From assembly GCF_007828955.1 (NCBI RefSeq), contig NZ_VIVR01000001.1:2480001-2544000 (forward strand): a stretch of 64,000 nucleotides of DNA, in the 5' to 3' direction. The notes below the pieces were generated by a model. It saw nothing but the letters and a program-made list of their open reading frames with translations, was not told where the DNA came from and made no database searches. The stretch is from Kitasatospora atroaurantiaca. GTDB lineage: Bacteria > Actinomycetota > Actinomycetes > Streptomycetales > Streptomycetaceae. The position numbers were made by a program, and so were the translations under genes. Numbering within the stretch: the stretch's first letter is position 1; each line of letters begins with the position of its first letter. Below, one piece after another: positions 46,076 to 55,739 of the stretch.

Positions 46076-46756
46076 TCACGCCTCGAAGCGGTACCCCATG
46101 CCCGGCTCGGTGATGAAGTGGCGGGGGTGCGAGGGGTCGACCTCCAGCTTGCGGCGCAGCTGGGCGAGATAAACCCGCAGGTAGTTGGTCTCGGTGCGGT
46201 AGGCGGGGCCCCAGACCTCCTGCAGGAGCTGGGTCTGGCTGACCAGCCGGCCCGCGTTGCGGACCAGCACCTCCAGCAGGTGCCACTCGGTCGGGGTGAG
46301 GCGGACGTCGGTGCCGCCGCGGTTGACCTTCTTGGCGGCCAGGTCGACGGTGAAGCTCTCGGTGGCCACCACCGAGTCGTCCTCCCCGGCCACCGGCTCG
46401 GCCCGGCGGACGGCGGCCCGCATCCGGGCCAGCAGCTCGTCCATGCCGAAGGGCTTGGTGACGTAGTCGTCCGCGCCGGCGTCCAGGGCCTCGACCTTCT
46501 CGTCCGAGGCGTGCCGGGCGGACAGCACGATGATCGGGACCCTCGTCCAGCCGCGCAGGCCCTTGATCACCTCGACGCCGTCCATGTCGGGCAGGCCGAG
46601 GTCGAGGACGACCACGTCGGGGTGGCGGGCGGCGGCCAGCTCCAGGGCGCTCGCGCCGTCATGGGCCGCGTCGACCTCGTACTTCCGGGCCTTGAGGTTG
46701 ATCACCAGGGCGCGAACGATCTGCGGTTCGTCGTCCACGACGAGGACCCGGGTCAT
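46076..46756 (-). CDS. kdpE: KdpE-like response regulator
   Basis: 226 residues. Receiver domain with the phospho-acceptor Asp52 in VVLDLGLPDMDG and the conserved Lys in DYVTKPFG, then an OmpR/PhoB winged-helix DNA-binding domain (about 128-226). Pairs with the KdpD gene, whose stop overlaps its start (ATGA). In other bacteria KdpE turns on kdpFABC under K+ limitation. No kdpFABC gene is in this window. Confidence 0.93.
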   Translation of the reverse strand: MTRVLVVDDEPQIVRALVINLKARKYEVDAAHDGASALELAAARHPDVVVLDLGLPDMDGVEVIKGLRGWTRVPIIVLSARHASDEKVEALDAGADDYVTKPFGMDELLARMRAAVRRAEPVAGEDDSVVATESFTVDLAAKKVNRGGTDVRLTPTEWHLLEVLVRNAGRLVSQTQLLQEVWGPAYRTETNYLRVYLAQLRRKLEVDPSHPRHFITEPGMGYRFEA

Positions 46757-49329
46757 ACGGGCTCCGCCTTTCGGTTCAGCTGTGAGTGTTCGGGCAGGTC
46801 GACGGCGGGGAGGGTGACCACCATGGTCAGCCCGCCGCCCGGGGTGTCCTCGGCGGCCACGGTGCCGCCCATCGCCTCGACGAAGCCCCGGGCCACCGCG
46901 AGGCCGAGGCCGACGCCCGCTCCGCGCGGGGCGTCGCCGTAGCGCTGGAAGGGGGCGAAGATCCGCTCCTTCGCCTCCTCCGGCACCCCGGGGCCGCGGT
47001 CGACGATCCGCAGCTCGACCCGGCCGGGCGCGCCCGCCGGGTGCAGGGCATCGGCCCTGACGAGCACCTTCACGCCGTCGGGGCTGTACTTGACGGCGTT
47101 CTCGATCAGGTTGGCCAGCGAGCGTTCCAGCAGCCCGGCATCGGCGTGGATCATGGGCAGCGTCTCGGAGACGTCCAGCTTCACCGCGTCCAACGGCACG
47201 CCGCCGAGCGCGAAGGGGACGACCTCGTCCAGGTCGGTCTCCTGGATCAGCGGGGTCACCGTGCCGGTCTGCAGGCGGCTCATGTCGAGCAGATTGTTGA
47301 TCAGATGATCGAGGCGGTCCGCGCCGCTCTCTATGCCGGCGAGCAGCTCCGCCTCGTCGGCCTCGTCCCACTCGACGTCGTCGGCGCGCAGCGAGCTGAC
47401 GGCGGCCTTGATACCGGCCAGCGGGGTGCGCAGGTCGTGCGAGACGGCCGCGAGCAGGGCGGTACGGATCCGGTTGCCCTCGGCCTCCCGGCGGGCCGCG
47501 GCGGCCTCCCCGGCCAGCCGGCGCCGCTCCAGCAGGACGGCGGCCTGAGCGGCGAAGGCGCCGAGCAGGCGGCGGTCCTCGGCGGGGAGGACCCGGCCGC
47601 GGAGCACCAGCGTGAGGTACGTGCCGGCCGGGACGTCCACCTGGCCGTCCTCGGGGTGCTCGGGCGGGTGCGGGCCGCTGGCGGCGATGGTGTGCCACGG
47701 GTCGAACTCGTGCCGCCGCTCCAGCAGCGCGACCGAGTCCTCCTGGAAGGTCTCCCTGACCTGGTCCAGCAGCGCCGTCAGCAGCCCGTCACCGCCGGGT
47801 GCGCCGCGCAGGACCGTACCGGCGAGGGCGCTCAGCGACTGTGCCTCGGCCTGGCTGCGGGCCGCCTGCTGGGTACGGCGGGCGGCGAGGTCGACCACGG
47901 AGGCCACGGCGATGCCGACGGCGGTGAAGATGCCGACCGCGACGATGTTCTGCGGCTCGGAGATGGTGAAGGTGTGCACCGGGGGCGTGAAGTAGTAGTT
48001 CAGCGCCGAGGAGCCGACCAGGGCGGAGGCGATGGCCGGGAAGAGCCCGCCGACGAGCGCTGCGCAGACCGTCAGCGACAGGAAGAGCAGCATGTCGGTG
48101 GGGAGGCCGAGCCCGTCCACATGGGTGAGCAGCACGGCCAGCAGGAGCGGGCCGGCGACGCCGATCAGCCAGCCGGCGACGGTACGGGTGCGGCCGAGGT
48201 CGGTGATCTTGCGGATCGGGATCCGGCCGCGGCCCTTGGCGGCATGCTCGTGCGTGACGATGTGCACGTCTATGTCGCCCGAGTCGCGGGTGACGGTGGC
48301 GCTGACGCCGGGCCCGTAGATGTACTGCCAGGCACGGCGGCGGCTGGACCCGAGCACGATCTGGGTCGCGTTGACGCCCCGGGCGAAGTCCAGCAGGGCC
48401 AACGCCGGGTCGTCGCCCAGCACGGTGTGGAAACTGCCGCCGAGGCTCTCGACCAGGGCCCGCTGCTCGATCAGCGCCTGCGGCGAGCCGGCGCCGGCGA
48501 GACCGTCGGACCGGGAGATGTGGACCGCGAGGACCTCACCGCCGGAGCCCCGGGTGGCGATCCGGGCGGCGCGGCGGATCAGGGTGGCACCCTCGGGGCC
48601 GCCGGTCAGGCCGACCACGATCCGCTCGCGGGCCTGCCAGGTGCCCTCGATGCCCTGCTCGGCCCGGTAGCGCTGGAGGTACTCGTCGACCCGGTCGGCC
48701 GTCCAGAGCAGGGCGAGTTCGCGCAGGGCGGTGAGGTTGCCCGGGCGGAAGTAGTTGGAGAGGGAGGCGTCGATCTTGTCCGGCGCGTACACGTTGCCGT
48801 GCGCCAGGCGGCGGCGCAGCGCCTGCGGGGACATGTCGACCAGCTCGATCTGGTCGGCCCGGCGGACCACCTCGTCCGGGACGGTCTCGCGCTGCCGGAC
48901 GCCGGTGATGCCCTCGACCACGTCGCCGAGGGACTCCAGGTGCTGGATGTTGACGGTGGAGACCACGTCGATGCCGGCCGCGAGCAGCTCCTCGACGTCC
49001 TGCCAGCGCTTCGCGTTGCGGCAGCCGGGGACGTTGGTGTGGGCGAGCTCGTCGACCAGGGCGACGGCCGGCCTCCGACGGAGGACGGCGTCCAGGTCCA
49101 TCTCGGTGAAGACGGCGCCCCGGTGTGTCAGCTCGCGGCGCGGGACGGTCTCCAGACCCTCGCCGAGCTTCAGCGTGTTCTCCCGGCCGTGGTACTCGAC
49201 GAACCCGGCCACCACGTCCGTGCCCCGGGCGACGCGCCGGTGGGCCTCCGCGAGCATGGCGTACGTCTTACCGACCCCGGGGGCCGCCCCGAGGTAGATC
49301 CGCAGCCTGCCGCGTGCCATGTGCACCAT
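46753..49329 (-). CDS. kdpD: KdpD-like sensor histidine kinase
   Basis: About 858 residues. N-terminal KdpD domain with Walker A GAAPGVGKTY, then a USP domain, four membrane helices, a GAF-like region, and a HisKA/HATPase core with the phospho-accepting His in AVSHDLRTPLAG. Senses K+ limitation and turgor. The start may be ATG 49329 or ATG 49320; the protein opens MARGRLRIYLGAAPGVGK in the latter. It lies next to other K+-related genes. Confidence 0.93.
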   Translation of the reverse strand: MVHMARGRLRIYLGAAPGVGKTYAMLAEAHRRVARGTDVVAGFVEYHGRENTLKLGEGLETVPRRELTHRGAVFTEMDLDAVLRRRPAVALVDELAHTNVPGCRNAKRWQDVEELLAAGIDVVSTVNIQHLESLGDVVEGITGVRQRETVPDEVVRRADQIELVDMSPQALRRRLAHGNVYAPDKIDASLSNYFRPGNLTALRELALLWTADRVDEYLQRYRAEQGIEGTWQARERIVVGLTGGPEGATLIRRAARIATRGSGGEVLAVHISRSDGLAGAGSPQALIEQRALVESLGGSFHTVLGDDPALALLDFARGVNATQIVLGSSRRRAWQYIYGPGVSATVTRDSGDIDVHIVTHEHAAKGRGRIPIRKITDLGRTRTVAGWLIGVAGPLLLAVLLTHVDGLGLPTDMLLFLSLTVCAALVGGLFPAIASALVGSSALNYYFTPPVHTFTISEPQNIVAVGIFTAVGIAVASVVDLAARRTQQAARSQAEAQSLSALAGTVLRGAPGGDGLLTALLDQVRETFQEDSVALLERRHEFDPWHTIAASGPHPPEHPEDGQVDVPAGTYLTLVLRGRVLPAEDRRLLGAFAAQAAVLLERRRLAGEAAAARREAEGNRIRTALLAAVSHDLRTPLAGIKAAVSSLRADDVEWDEADEAELLAGIESGADRLDHLINNLLDMSRLQTGTVTPLIQETDLDEVVPFALGGVPLDAVKLDVSETLPMIHADAGLLERSLANLIENAVKYSPDGVKVLVRADALHPAGAPGRVELRIVDRGPGVPEEAKERIFAPFQRYGDAPRGAGVGLGLAVARGFVEAMGGTVAAEDTPGGGLTMVVTLPAVDLPEHSQLNRKAEPV

Positions 49330-49513
49330 TCTCGATCGGGTCCGGTCTCCGGACACCTGTTCGCCGGTTTCGAGACTACGGCTTTCCGGCTTAATTTCCC
49401 CTGATCGGAGTAGTAGACGGATAGTTTTAGCGGCTTTTTGACGGTCCACCGCCGGGTTCTGCCTTCATGCCGCCGCCACGCCCACGCAACACCCCGCTGG
49501 GAGCATCGACCGC

Positions 49514-50625
49514 ATGCTGTCACTCGTCGCTCCCCCCACACTCGGCCGCGGCCCGCTGCCGGTCGAGGGCGGCGGTGCCGGTGCGGTACTGCGCGCGGTA
49601 CTGGCCGGCGGCCCGCTGGCCCGTACCGCCGTCGGACGGGCCACCGGGCTCAGCCCGGCCGCCGTCTCCCGGCACACCGCCGACCTGATCAACCTCGGCC
49701 TGCTGCGCGAACTGCCGCCGCCGGACGGTCCGCCCCGGGCCGGCCGCCCGCAGCTGCCGCTGGACGTGGACACCCGCCATCACCTGGCCTGCGGGGTGCA
49801 CATCGGCGTCCCCTGGCTCACCTTCGCGCTGCTGGACCTGCGCGGCCGGGTGATCGCCCATGAACGGCTCCCCCGGCAGGGCGACGCGGCGGCGGTGCTG
49901 GGCGCGATCCGCGACCACCTGCCGAACTTCCTGGCCCGCCGGACCGCCGGCCGCTCACTGCTCGGCCTCGGCGTGGTGACCGGCGGCTGGGTCGACTCCG
50001 AGCGCGGGACGGTGGTGGAGCACGGCCCGCTCGGCTGGCGTGACGTTCCGGTGCGCGGCGAGCTCGCCCGGGTGACCCGGCTGCCGGTGCACGTGGACAG
50101 CCACGCCCGGGCGCTCGCCCAGGCGGAGCTGCTGTTCGGCGCGGGCAGCGGGGCCACCGAGCTGGTGCAGCTGTTCGTCGGCAATGTGGTGGACGCGGCG
50201 ATCGCCACCGGCGGCACCGTGCTGCGCGGCCTCCGCTCCCGCGCCGGGGACGTCGGCCACCTGCCGGTGCCGGGCTCGACCGAACCGTGCGTCTGCGGCC
50301 GGAAGGGCTGCCTCCAGGCGACCGTCTCGGAGCGGACCATCGCCCGACGGGCCCACGAACAGGAGCTGATCCCCGCCCCGGTCTTCGAGCTGCTGCTGAG
50401 CCTGGCCGGAGCGGGCGACCCGCGAGCCCTGCGCCTGATCGAGGAGCGGCTGCGGCTCGCCGCCCCGGCGGCAGCGCTGCTGCTGAACATGGTCAACCCC
50501 GAGGTGCTGGTGGTCAGCGAGGCCGGGCTGATGGTGGTGCCGGAGCTGGGCGGCTACCTGTGCGAGCAGATCATGGAGCACTCCCGGCCCGAGCCGGGGC
50601 AGGTGGTCACGGCCGCCTTGCCTGA
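49514..50625 (+). pseudogene. ROK-family transcriptional regulator, truncated at the 3' end
   Basis: The N-terminus has a winged-helix domain (AVGRATGLSPAAVSRHTADLINLGLL), followed by the ROK sugar-kinase-like domain with the zinc motif CVCGRKGCLQATVS. Normal ROK sequence runs to GQVVTAAL. After that the frame enters the monooxygenase sequence out of phase and stays open with no ROK-like end. About 20-30 C-terminal residues are missing. It probably once controlled the adjacent sulfonate genes. Confidence 0.82.
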
Positions 50626-50627
50626 TC

Positions 50628-51737
50628 AGCCACTTCGAGCCCTTCACCCTGCTGACGGCACTCGCCGTGGTCACCGAGCGGATCGGGCTGATCGGCACGG
50701 TCTCCACCGGCTTCTCCGAGCCGTACAACCTGGCTCGGCAGTTCGCCTCGCTGGACCACATCAGCCGCGGCCGGGCCGGCTGGAACATCGTCACCTCGGC
50801 CGGCGAGCGGTCGGCACAGAACTTCAACCGCAGCGCCAACCAGGAGCACGGCCTCCGCTACGAGCGCGCGGCCGAATTCCTCGACGTCGCAACGGCACTG
50901 TGGGACAGCTGGGAGGACGGCGCGCTGCTGCTGGACCGGGAGAGCGGGGCATTCGCGGAGGCGGAGCGGGTGCACGAGATCAACCACGTCGGAAAGCACT
51001 TCCAGGTCCGCGGCCCGCTGAACATCCCGCGCAGCCCGCAGGGCCACCCGCTGCTGGTCCAGGCCGGGTCCTCGGACAACGGCCGTGCCTTCGCGGCTCG
51101 TTGGGCAGAGGCGGTGTTCACCGCGCAGCAGACGCTCGAGGAGGGGCAGTCCTTCTACGCCGACCTCAAGCTCCAGGCCACCGCGCTCGGGCGCGACCCC
51201 GGCCATGTGAAGGTGCTGCCCGGCGTGGTGCCGGTGCTCGGCTCCACCGAGGCCGAAGCCCAAGCACTGGACCGGGAGTTGGACGAACTGATCAACCCGT
51301 CCCGGGCGGTGGGCGTCCTCTCGACCGTGCTCGGCGTCGACCTGACCGACCACCCGCTGGACGAACCGTTGCCGCCGCTGCCGCCGGTGACCGAGATCAA
51401 CGGAGCCAAGAGCCGCTTCGAGTTGATCCGCGACCTCGCCGAGCGCGACCGGCTCACGCTCCGCCGGCTGATCGGCCGGCTGGGTGGCGGCCGCGGTCAC
51501 CAGCTGGTCGTCGGTACGCCCGAGCAGGTGGCCGACCACATCGAGAGCTGGTTCACCCAGGGCGCGGCGGACGGCTTCAACATCATGCCGCCGATCCTGC
51601 CGGACGGGCTCGACGACTTCATCGAGCAGGTGCTGCCGATCCTGCGCAAGCGCGGCCTGTTCCGCGAGGGCTACACCGGCCGCACGCTGCGGGAGCACTA
51701 CGGGCTGCCGCGCCCGGCCGGGCGTTACTCCGCCTGA
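50628..51737 (+). pseudogene. LLM-class flavin-dependent monooxygenase (NtaA/SnaA/DszA family), truncated at the 5' end
   Basis: Homology starts mid-protein at ISHFEPFTLLTALAVVTERIGLIGTVSTGFSEPYNLARQFASLDH and continues to a normal end (GYTGRTLREHYGL). Roughly 75-85 N-terminal residues, including the first strands of the TIM barrel, are absent. A GTG at 50667 could start translation, but the product would lack the barrel's opening and is probably inactive. The family oxidises alkylsulfonates, dibenzothiophene sulfone or NTA with FMNH2. Confidence 0.82.
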
Positions 51738-51738
51738 C

Positions 51739-51781
51739 ACATGACCGTGCGCCGCGAGGATCTCGCGGCGCACGGTCATGT
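51739..51781. terminator. Bidirectional terminator between the monooxygenase and tauD
   Basis: A 20-bp perfect stem, ACATGACCGTGCGCCGCGAG (51739-51758) with 51762-51781, around a 3-nt centre. Immediately after the monooxygenase stop codon and 6 bp from the tauD stop. Confidence 0.9.
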
Positions 51782-51787
51782 CCGGGG

Positions 51788-52675
51788 TCAGGAGGTGTAG
51801 TGAGCCGCCTCGTCGCCCTCGATCACATAGCTGGGCTCACCCGTGACGCCGACCGGCACGTCACCGGCCACGGTGACCCGGTGCAGGCGCCGGGGCAGGT
51901 CGTCGTAGTCGTCCGGCGCGTAGTGCTGGGTGGCGCGGTTGTCGAAGAGCACCAGGTCCCCGACGGACCACCGCCAGCGCACCACGTTCTCAGGCCGGGT
52001 CACGTACGCCTGCAGACTGCGCAGCAGGTCGTGCGACTCGGCGGACGGCAGACCGATGATGCTCTGCGCGAACCCGCCGACGAACAGCCCGCGTTCGCCG
52101 GACTCGGGGTGGACCCGGACCACCGGATGGGCGGTCCGGTACTTGCGCGAGGTGAAGACCCGACGGCGCTCGGCGTCGGCCTCGTCCAGTTCCTTGCCCT
52201 GTGCGTAGTCGTAGTCGTTGGTGTGCACGGCCCAGAGCCGGTCGGCCAGCTCGCGCAGCGCGTCCGGGAGATCCTGGTACGCCGTCTGGGAGTTGGCGAT
52301 CAGCGTGTTGCCGCCGTACGGGGGGACGATCAGGCTGCGCAGCGTGCTGGCCTTGGGGGGCGTACGGACGAAGGTGACGTCGGTGTGCCAGCGGTTGGCC
52401 CGGCCACCGTCCTCGCTGTCCACCGGGAGGACGTTGGGCCGGCCCTCCAGGGACGGGACGGTGGGGTGGGCGGTGGTGAGGGTGCCGAAGTGGGCGGCGA
52501 AGCGGAGCTGGCCCTCGTCGTCGAGGTTCTGGTCGCGGAAGACCAGGGCCTTGTGGGCGAGCAGCGCCTCGTTGAGGCGGCCGACGGTGTCGGCGTCGAG
52601 GGGCTGGGAGGTGTCGACGCCGGTGATCTCGGCGCCGATCCGGCCGCCGATCTTGTGGATCTCGATGCTGGGCAT
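51788..52675 (-). CDS. tauD: TauD/AtsK-family alpha-ketoglutarate-dependent dioxygenase
   Basis: Releases sulfite or sulfate from taurine, alkylsulfonates or alkyl sulfates, using Fe(II), O2 and 2-oxoglutarate. 295 residues. The iron ligands are the HxD in RWHTDVTF (about residues 96-98) and the distal His in NRATQHYAPDDY; the 2-oxoglutarate Arg is in LPRRLHRVTV. It follows ssuC on the same strand with a 69-bp gap. Neighbours support use of organosulfur as a sulfur source. Confidence 0.93.
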   Translation of the reverse strand: MPSIEIHKIGGRIGAEITGVDTSQPLDADTVGRLNEALLAHKALVFRDQNLDDEGQLRFAAHFGTLTTAHPTVPSLEGRPNVLPVDSEDGGRANRWHTDVTFVRTPPKASTLRSLIVPPYGGNTLIANSQTAYQDLPDALRELADRLWAVHTNDYDYAQGKELDEADAERRRVFTSRKYRTAHPVVRVHPESGERGLFVGGFAQSIIGLPSAESHDLLRSLQAYVTRPENVVRWRWSVGDLVLFDNRATQHYAPDDYDDLPRRLHRVTVAGDVPVGVTGEPSYVIEGDEAAHYTS

Positions 52676-52744
52676 GGTGGTACCTCTCTGCTCGGTGACG
52701 GTTGTTCGGGAGGTGGTGGGTACGCGCTGTTCAGGAGGGTTCCT

Positions 52745-53641
52745 TCAGCTGTTGAGCGGGGCCCGCCAGGCCGTGAAGCGGCGCTCCAGGGCGACCAGCA
52801 GTTGGTTGAAGGCCACGCCGATGACGGAGATGGAGACGATGCCCGCGTACATCTGCGGGATGGCGAAGTTGAACTGGGAGGCGTTGATCAGATAGCCCAG
52901 TCCCGCCTTGGCGCCGACCATCTCGGCCGCGACCAGGACCAGGATCGAGACCGCCCCGGCCAGCCGGATGCCGGTGAAGACCACCGGCACCGAGGCCGGC
53001 AGGATGACCTTCTGGAACAGGCGCGGCGCGGACAGGTCCAGCGAGCGGGCGAGCCGCAGCAGGGTCGGGTCCACGCTGCGTACCGCGCTGATGGTGTTCA
53101 GCAGGATCGGCCAGAGGCAGGCGTACAGCACGATCGAGATCTTCGAGGTCTCGCCGATGCCCAGGATCAGCACGAACACCGGCAGCAGCGCGAGGGCGGC
53201 CGTGTTGCGGAAGAGTTCAAGCAGCGGGCTGAGCAGGTTGGCCACCGGGCGGTACCACCCGATCAGCAGGCCGAGCGGAACTCCGATCGTCACCGCGAGC
53301 CCGAAGCCGGTGAACGAACGGGTGAGGCTGGCCTGGGTGTTGGTCGCCAGCTGACCGCTGTCGAGCAGACCGAACCAGGCGTCCACCACCTCACTGAACG
53401 GCGGAAGGAAGGTCCGGTCGACCAGGCCGAGGCGCGGGGCCGTCTCCCAGACCGCGAGCAGCAGGGCGATCGCCAGGGACTTGGTGAGAGCGGAGAGCAA
53501 CAGCCCGGGGATTCGGGAGCCGCGGCGGGGTGCCGGAACGGCGCGGGTCCGGGGGGCAGCCGGCCGGACCAGGACTGCGGCGGCTGTGCCCAGGTCAGGA
53601 TTCCGGTCGGTCGTCAGGGTGCTGCTCAGGTCCGTGCTCAT
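52745..53641 (-). CDS. ssuC: Aliphatic sulfonate/taurine ABC transporter permease SsuC/TauC-like
   Basis: 298 residues from ATG 53641, overlapping the ssuB stop by 4 nt (ATGA). After a long Thr/Pro/Arg-rich cytoplasmic start (about 50 residues) there are about six membrane helices. The EAA-type loop is seen around SVDPTLLRLARSLDLSAPRLFQKVILPASVP. Belongs to the nitrate/sulfonate/taurine permease group. Confidence 0.92.
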   Translation of the reverse strand: MSTDLSSTLTTDRNPDLGTAAAVLVRPAAPRTRAVPAPRRGSRIPGLLLSALTKSLAIALLLAVWETAPRLGLVDRTFLPPFSEVVDAWFGLLDSGQLATNTQASLTRSFTGFGLAVTIGVPLGLLIGWYRPVANLLSPLLELFRNTAALALLPVFVLILGIGETSKISIVLYACLWPILLNTISAVRSVDPTLLRLARSLDLSAPRLFQKVILPASVPVVFTGIRLAGAVSILVLVAAEMVGAKAGLGYLINASQFNFAIPQMYAGIVSISVIGVAFNQLLVALERRFTAWRAPLNS

Positions 53642-54462
53642 GCGTGGCTGACCTCTCTCTCCAACTGCCGGGCCCGGCTGACCTCGTCGTGCAGCAGGCT
53701 CCAGATCTCGTGCCGATAGCGCGCGAACTCCGGGCTGGAGCGCAGGTCCTGGGCGGCGCTGCGCTCTCCGAGGTCGATCGGGACGACCTCCTTGACCCTC
53801 CCCGGCCGGGAGGTGAGCACAGCGACGCGCCGGCCGAGGTACACGGCCTCCTCGATACCGTGGGTGATGAAGACGACGGTCTTGCCCGTGCGTTCCCAGA
53901 TCCGCAGCAGCTCGTCCTGCAGCGACTCCCGGGTCTGGGCGTCGAGGGCTGCGAACGGCTCGTCCATGAGCAGCACGTTCGGGTCGTACGCGAGACTGCG
54001 GGCGATCGCGACGCGCTGCTTCATGCCGCCGGAGAGCTCGTGCGGGTGGCGGTCCTCGAAGCCGGTGAGGCCGACCAGGTCGAGGTACTCCCGTGCGCGG
54101 GCGGCACGTTGGCGCCGGGGGACCCCGGTGGCCTCCAGGCCGAACTCGACGTTGCCCTGGGCGGTGCGCCACGGCAGCAGGGCGTACTGCTGGAAGACGA
54201 TGCTGCGGTCCAGCCCGGGGCCGGTGACCGGCTCGCCGTTCAACAGGATCTGACCGGAGGTGGGCGTGGTGAGCCCGCCGAGCAGGTCGAGCAGGGTGGA
54301 CTTGCCGCAGCCGCTCGGGCCGACCAGGACGACGAACTCGCCTGCTGCGACGTCCAGGTCAACGCCGTCGACCGCGACGAACTCGGCGCGCTGACGGACG
54401 CCGGAGCGTCCTCGTACGGGGAAGGTCTTGGTCACCTGCTGGAAGCTGATCTGCGAGGTCAT
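53638..54462 (-). CDS. ssuB: Aliphatic sulfonate/taurine ABC transporter ATP-binding protein SsuB/TauB-like
   Basis: 274 residues. Walker A GPSGCGKST, signature LSGGMKQR, Walker B VLLMDEP, and the switch His in FITHGIEEA. The short C-terminus has no regulatory domain. Starts 3 bp after ssuA ends; coupled to ssuC. Confidence 0.94.
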   Translation of the reverse strand: MTSQISFQQVTKTFPVRGRSGVRQRAEFVAVDGVDLDVAAGEFVVLVGPSGCGKSTLLDLLGGLTTPTSGQILLNGEPVTGPGLDRSIVFQQYALLPWRTAQGNVEFGLEATGVPRRQRAARAREYLDLVGLTGFEDRHPHELSGGMKQRVAIARSLAYDPNVLLMDEPFAALDAQTRESLQDELLRIWERTGKTVVFITHGIEEAVYLGRRVAVLTSRPGRVKEVVPIDLGERSAAQDLRSSPEFARYRHEIWSLLHDEVSRARQLEREVSHA

Positions 54463-54465
54463 CGC

Positions 54466-55521
54466 TCAACTCCTGCTTTCCGAAGGGGAGGCGGCCGCAG
54501 GCGCGCTCGCAGCCGCGGTGTAGCCGTTGAACGCGTTGGTGTAGAGGTCGCCCGGCTTGACCTGGCCGGCCTTGATGTCGCCGTGCGACACCAGCCAGTC
54601 GATCCAGAGCTTGAACTCGTCGTCCGAGATCCGTCCGCCCGTCTCGGCGACGCCGTAGGACTTCCAGTACTTGAGGGTGGCGGTGTCCTCGTTCCGGCCG
54701 CGCTTCTTGATGATCTCGGTGTAGCGGGCGATCACCTGGTCGCGCGGCGTGCTCCTGCTCCACTCGATCGCCTTTGCGACACCGGTCACGAAGGTCCGCG
54801 CGGTGGTCGGATTCGCTTTGATGAACCGGTCGGTCAGGACGTAGGTGCCGGCGCTGAAGGCACCGAGCAGCTCGAAGTCACTGAACAGCGGCCGGATTCC
54901 GCCTGCGGCAAGCGCCTTGTCCCGCAGGATCCCGCCGAGGACCGCCACCTCGATCTGCTTCTGACGCAGCGACTGCTCGGTGTTCACCGGGGGGATGACG
55001 ATCGGCTCGACCTTGGCGATCTCGGCGGGCGAGAGCCCGTTGCGCTGCAGGTAGATGTCGAGCATCGCCTCGGAGTGCGCGCCGAGGGTGTTCATGCCGA
55101 CCTTCTTGCCGATCAGGTCGCGGGCCGAGCGGATCGGGCTGTCCTGCAGCACGTAGTAGCCGCTGAAGGTGGCGGCGTCGACGCCGTAGTAGCTGATCAC
55201 CGCCTTCACCGGGGCGCCGGCCGCGATCAGCTTCACCACCGCGCCGTTGAACGCCCCGCCGAAGTCGGTCTGGCCGGTCGCAGCGGACTGGATGTCCTGC
55301 GGACCGCTGATGGTGTTGCCCACCCACTCCAGCTTCACATCGCCGAAGTAGCCGAGATCCTCAGCGAGTTCAGGCAGGGTTACCTGCCCGACCGAGCCCT
55401 GGTATCTGAGTCTCTTCGTCTCGGCTGTGCTGCCCGCTGTCGCGGTGGCCCGGCCGCAGGCGGCGGCAGCGGCACCGATGGCGGCGAGGGCCAGGAAGTT
55501 GCGTCGGGAGGTGGTGGCCAT
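54466..55521 (-). CDS. ssuA: Sulfonate/taurine ABC transporter substrate-binding lipoprotein SsuA-like
   Basis: 351 residues from ATG 55521 with AAAGGAA upstream. N-terminus SRRNFLAL looks like a twin-arginine signal; the lipobox AAAACG places the anchor at Cys22. The rest is a type-2 periplasmic-binding fold of the NMT1/SsuA group (VGQVTLPELAEDLGYF, SAATGQTDFGGAFNGAVV). First gene of the import operon, 218 bp downstream of a Cys-containing leader peptide. Confidence 0.92.
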   Translation of the reverse strand: MATTSRRNFLALAAIGAAAAACGRATATAGSTAETKRLRYQGSVGQVTLPELAEDLGYFGDVKLEWVGNTISGPQDIQSAATGQTDFGGAFNGAVVKLIAAGAPVKAVISYYGVDAATFSGYYVLQDSPIRSARDLIGKKVGMNTLGAHSEAMLDIYLQRNGLSPAEIAKVEPIVIPPVNTEQSLRQKQIEVAVLGGILRDKALAAGGIRPLFSDFELLGAFSAGTYVLTDRFIKANPTTARTFVTGVAKAIEWSRSTPRDQVIARYTEIIKKRGRNEDTATLKYWKSYGVAETGGRISDDEFKLWIDWLVSHGDIKAGQVKPGDLYTNAFNGYTAAASAPAAASPSESRS

Positions 55522-55739
55522 GGGCTGTTCCTTTGCGGGCAGCAGGGTACGCCGAGCTGGACGAGCGCCGATCGGCCCGTCGAGTGGCATGAGGAAGCGC
55601 GACCGGCCCGCAGGGCGGAACGGCGTACGCGGATAGGGAGGACCTCAGCCCTCTGCTCGGGGAGCGGGGCCGGGAATGGTGGTGAGACGCGTTCGAGTCA
55701 GCGCGAGGTGCACGTCGTCAGCGCGGAGACAGCAAGGTG

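Noticed and set aside
49514..53719. A 1401-residue frame on the plus strand
   Set aside because: Only its first about 370 residues (ROK) are real. It continues out of phase through the monooxygenase, then antisense through tauD and ssuC.
55522..55739. Intrinsic terminator for attenuation of ssuA
   Set aside because: Only short, weak stems could be found by eye; not enough to call a terminator.
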